From positions 355,988 to 419,987 of the forward strand of contig NZ_JXKM01000001.1 of the NCBI RefSeq assembly GCF_001885905.1: 64,000 bases of DNA, in the 5' to 3' direction. Shown here in pieces: positions 62,529-64,000 of this stretch. Both the position numbers and the translations under genes were made by a program. The DNA is from Enterococcus devriesei. Its GTDB lineage: Bacteria; Bacillota; Bacilli; Lactobacillales; Enterococcaceae. The first letter of the stretch is position 1; each line of letters starts with the position of its first letter. A model generated the notes under the pieces. The model did not search any database. It saw nothing but the letters and a program-made list of their open reading frames with translations, and was not told where the DNA came from.

Positions 62529-64000
62529 ATGAAAAAAGGAAGAATGATTCGAGTTTTTTGTTTATTCGTACTCTTGGGTCTACCATTGTTAGGTTTTAAA
62601 TATTCCGAAAGTAATACTACAGCTGATAGTGTTTCAACAGAAAGTGTTCAGTCGGTGGAATCTAGTAGTCTATTAAGTTCAAGTGGACTTATTTCCTCTA
62701 GTAATGAAAACGGTACAAGCGAATCAGTTGATTCAGCAGCTTCTGTGATGGAAGCTCCTAAAACAACTGTTAGTAGCGAAGAATTTTCTCAAGGTAAGAG
62801 GGAACCCAGTATAAAAGCAACTCCTGCTGTAGAAAAATTCTTTATTACAATTTCAAATGAAAATTATGTTTTGTTAGAGGAGATAGACGGCGAACAGATA
62901 CAAGACAATAATGAGAAATATCAAAAAACATTTGCTGCTCACGAAACTGTAGCTGATGATGGGACGCAGTATTATCAACTTTTTAGCCCAGAAGAAACGA
63001 TTGGCTATATCGACGCGACTAGTGCAGAAATAGTTGAAAGTCAAGCAGGTAAGCTGTATCCAGCAAAAGAGCAATACGCTAGCATTACTTCAAATGATGC
63101 GAAGCTGTTCTCTGAGGATTTCCATGAAATAGGAACAACAAAAGATTTAGTTAATCGTACATTCAAAATTGAAGGATATTATAATCATTATGATGGCAAA
63201 ATATACTATGTTTTAAAGGATTCATCAGATCGATTGGTTGGAATTATTGAAGCATCTGCAATTGAAACAACAAATGATCCATCTGGGAAGAAACATTCAG
63301 TCAATGATTATTATTCCGTCGTAAAAGATGATCAGAAAATTTTTAAGAATATCGAATTAGAGGAACTGGGTACAACCACCTCAATTTTTGAGAAAACATT
63401 TAATGTTAAGGAATGGTATTATCATTTCAACGGAAAGAAGTATTATTCACTTTACGATAATACTGGAACATTTACGGGAATTGTGGAAGAAGAGTCGATA
63501 AGTAAAGCTGGAAATCAAGGAGGGATATGGCATCAAACAAATCAGTATATAACTATCACTAAAAATGATTGGACAATCTGGAATGGCTTTAATTTTAGCA
63601 AAGGAAGTTCAACTAAAAACTTGTATCAACGTACCTATCGAGTAACAGGTTATTATCATCACTTCAATGGTGCGAAATATCTGTCAGTATATGATAGTAA
63701 AGGCATTTGGCAAGGTTATTTGAATGAAGGCGGAGCGCAGGTTGTTTCTTCTCCTGGAGGCCTTTGGTACGGAACTAACCAATATGTAACCATTACAAAA
63801 AATAATTGGACAATCTGGAGTGATTTCAATTTTAGTAAAGGAAGTTCAACTAAAAATTTATATCAACGTACCTATCGAGTAACGGGGTATTATCATCATT
63901 TCAATGGTTCGAAATATTTTTCTGTTTATGATAGTAAAGGTAAATGGCTGGGATACTTGAATAAGGATGGCACTCAGGTAGTAAATAATCAAGGTGGAAA
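62529..64000 (+). CDS. Secreted protein with GW/SH3-like cell-wall repeats, truncated by the window end
   Basis: The frame runs off the window (490 codons visible). A signal peptide (KKGRMIRV, then a hydrophobic core VFCLFVLLGLPLLGF) is followed by a Ser-rich linker and five modules of about 79 residues, starting near residue 98. Modules four (from 63546) and five (from 63783) are nearly identical and contain RTYRVTGYYHHFNG, SVYDSKG and GYLN. This looks like wall-binding repeats of an autolysin or adhesin; any catalytic domain would lie beyond 64000. In-frame starts are ATG 62520, 62529 and 62544, none well spaced; the GGGAGGG at 62485-62491 points to ATA 62499. Confidence 0.82.
   Translation, partial: MKKGRMIRVFCLFVLLGLPLLGFKYSESNTTADSVSTESVQSVESSSLLSSSGLISSSNENGTSESVDSAASVMEAPKTTVSSEEFSQGKREPSIKATPAVEKFFITISNENYVLLEEIDGEQIQDNNEKYQKTFAAHETVADDGTQYYQLFSPEETIGYIDATSAEIVESQAGKLYPAKEQYASITSNDAKLFSEDFHEIGTTKDLVNRTFKIEGYYNHYDGKIYYVLKDSSDRLVGIIEASAIETTNDPSGKKHSVNDYYSVVKDDQKIFKNIELEELGTTTSIFEKTFNVKEWYYHFNGKKYYSLYDNTGTFTGIVEEESISKAGNQGGIWHQTNQYITITKNDWTIWNGFNFSKGSSTKNLYQRTYRVTGYYHHFNGAKYLSVYDSKGIWQGYLNEGGAQVVSSPGGLWYGTNQYVTITKNNWTIWSDFNFSKGSSTKNLYQRTYRVTGYYHHFNGSKYFSVYDSKGKWLGYLNKDGTQVVNNQGG

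Overview
The window reads as chromosomal DNA from an Enterococcus-like lactic acid bacterium. The evidence is the gene order itself: efp-asp23-nusB-folD-xseAB-ispA-tlyA-argR-recN, a complete mraZ-to-divIVA division/cell-wall cluster followed by a T-box-controlled ileS, and then yihY next to an Epa-type rhamnopolysaccharide locus that begins with tagO/epaA. Species cannot be fixed from the sequence alone. The housekeeping half looks moderately GC-rich for an enterococcus, and from about 51.6 kb on the genes look visibly more AT-rich.

Layout. 1-8979: end of an Xaa-Pro peptidase gene, efp, an Asp23 protein, nusB, folD, exonuclease VII, farnesyl-diphosphate synthase, tlyA, argR and recN, closed by a strong terminator. 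9042-24429: two small membrane protein genes (DUF4044 on minus, DUF3397 on plus), then mraZ behind three tandem 10-bp operator-like repeats, rsmH, ftsL, a PASTA-containing division transpeptidase, mraY, murD, murG, ftsQ, ftsA, ftsZ, ylmE, sepF, ylmG, ylmH and divIVA. 24430-27636: T-box leader and ileS. 27732-29984 (minus): zwf and a DtxR-family metal regulator. 30200-36128: glutamate synthase gltB-gltD. 36147-44192: a small membrane-anchored protein, sfsA, a Gfo/Idh/MocA oxidoreductase, a DEAD-box-type helicase, tRNA-Arg(CCU), an M29 aminopeptidase, a flavodoxin, map and a YihY/BrkB protein. 44282-62338: the polysaccharide locus (tagO, two GT2 enzymes, rmlA-C-B, rmlD, a GT2 enzyme, a large polytopic membrane protein, an ABC-2 exporter, a methyltransferase/glycosyltransferase fusion, a double glycosyltransferase and an EpsG-type membrane protein). 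62529-64000: start of a secreted protein built from about 79-residue cell-wall-type repeats, cut by the window edge.

How the genes work together. The left half supplies translation, repair, isoprenoid chains (undecaprenyl precursors), lipid I/II synthesis and the divisome. The right half supplies dTDP-rhamnose, an undecaprenyl-linked initiating transferase, rhamnan-type glycosyltransferases and an ABC exporter for a surface polysaccharide.

Main unexpected observation. Most of the longer gene leaders carry one recurring element: a TGGTATRCG-like box, then a hairpin whose core is usually a T-run ending in C, a short loop and the complementary G plus A-run, then ACATT and the ribosome-binding site. 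Copies lie upstream of asp23 (two tandem units), ileS, the 36147-36527 gene (two), the flavodoxin gene, map and rmlD (two full tandem units plus a degenerate one), with a weak candidate upstream of efp. Every copy points the same way as the gene it precedes, on both strands. This fits a cis-acting leader RNA or an intergenic repeat family with fixed orientation. I could not search databases, so whether it is already described is unknown.
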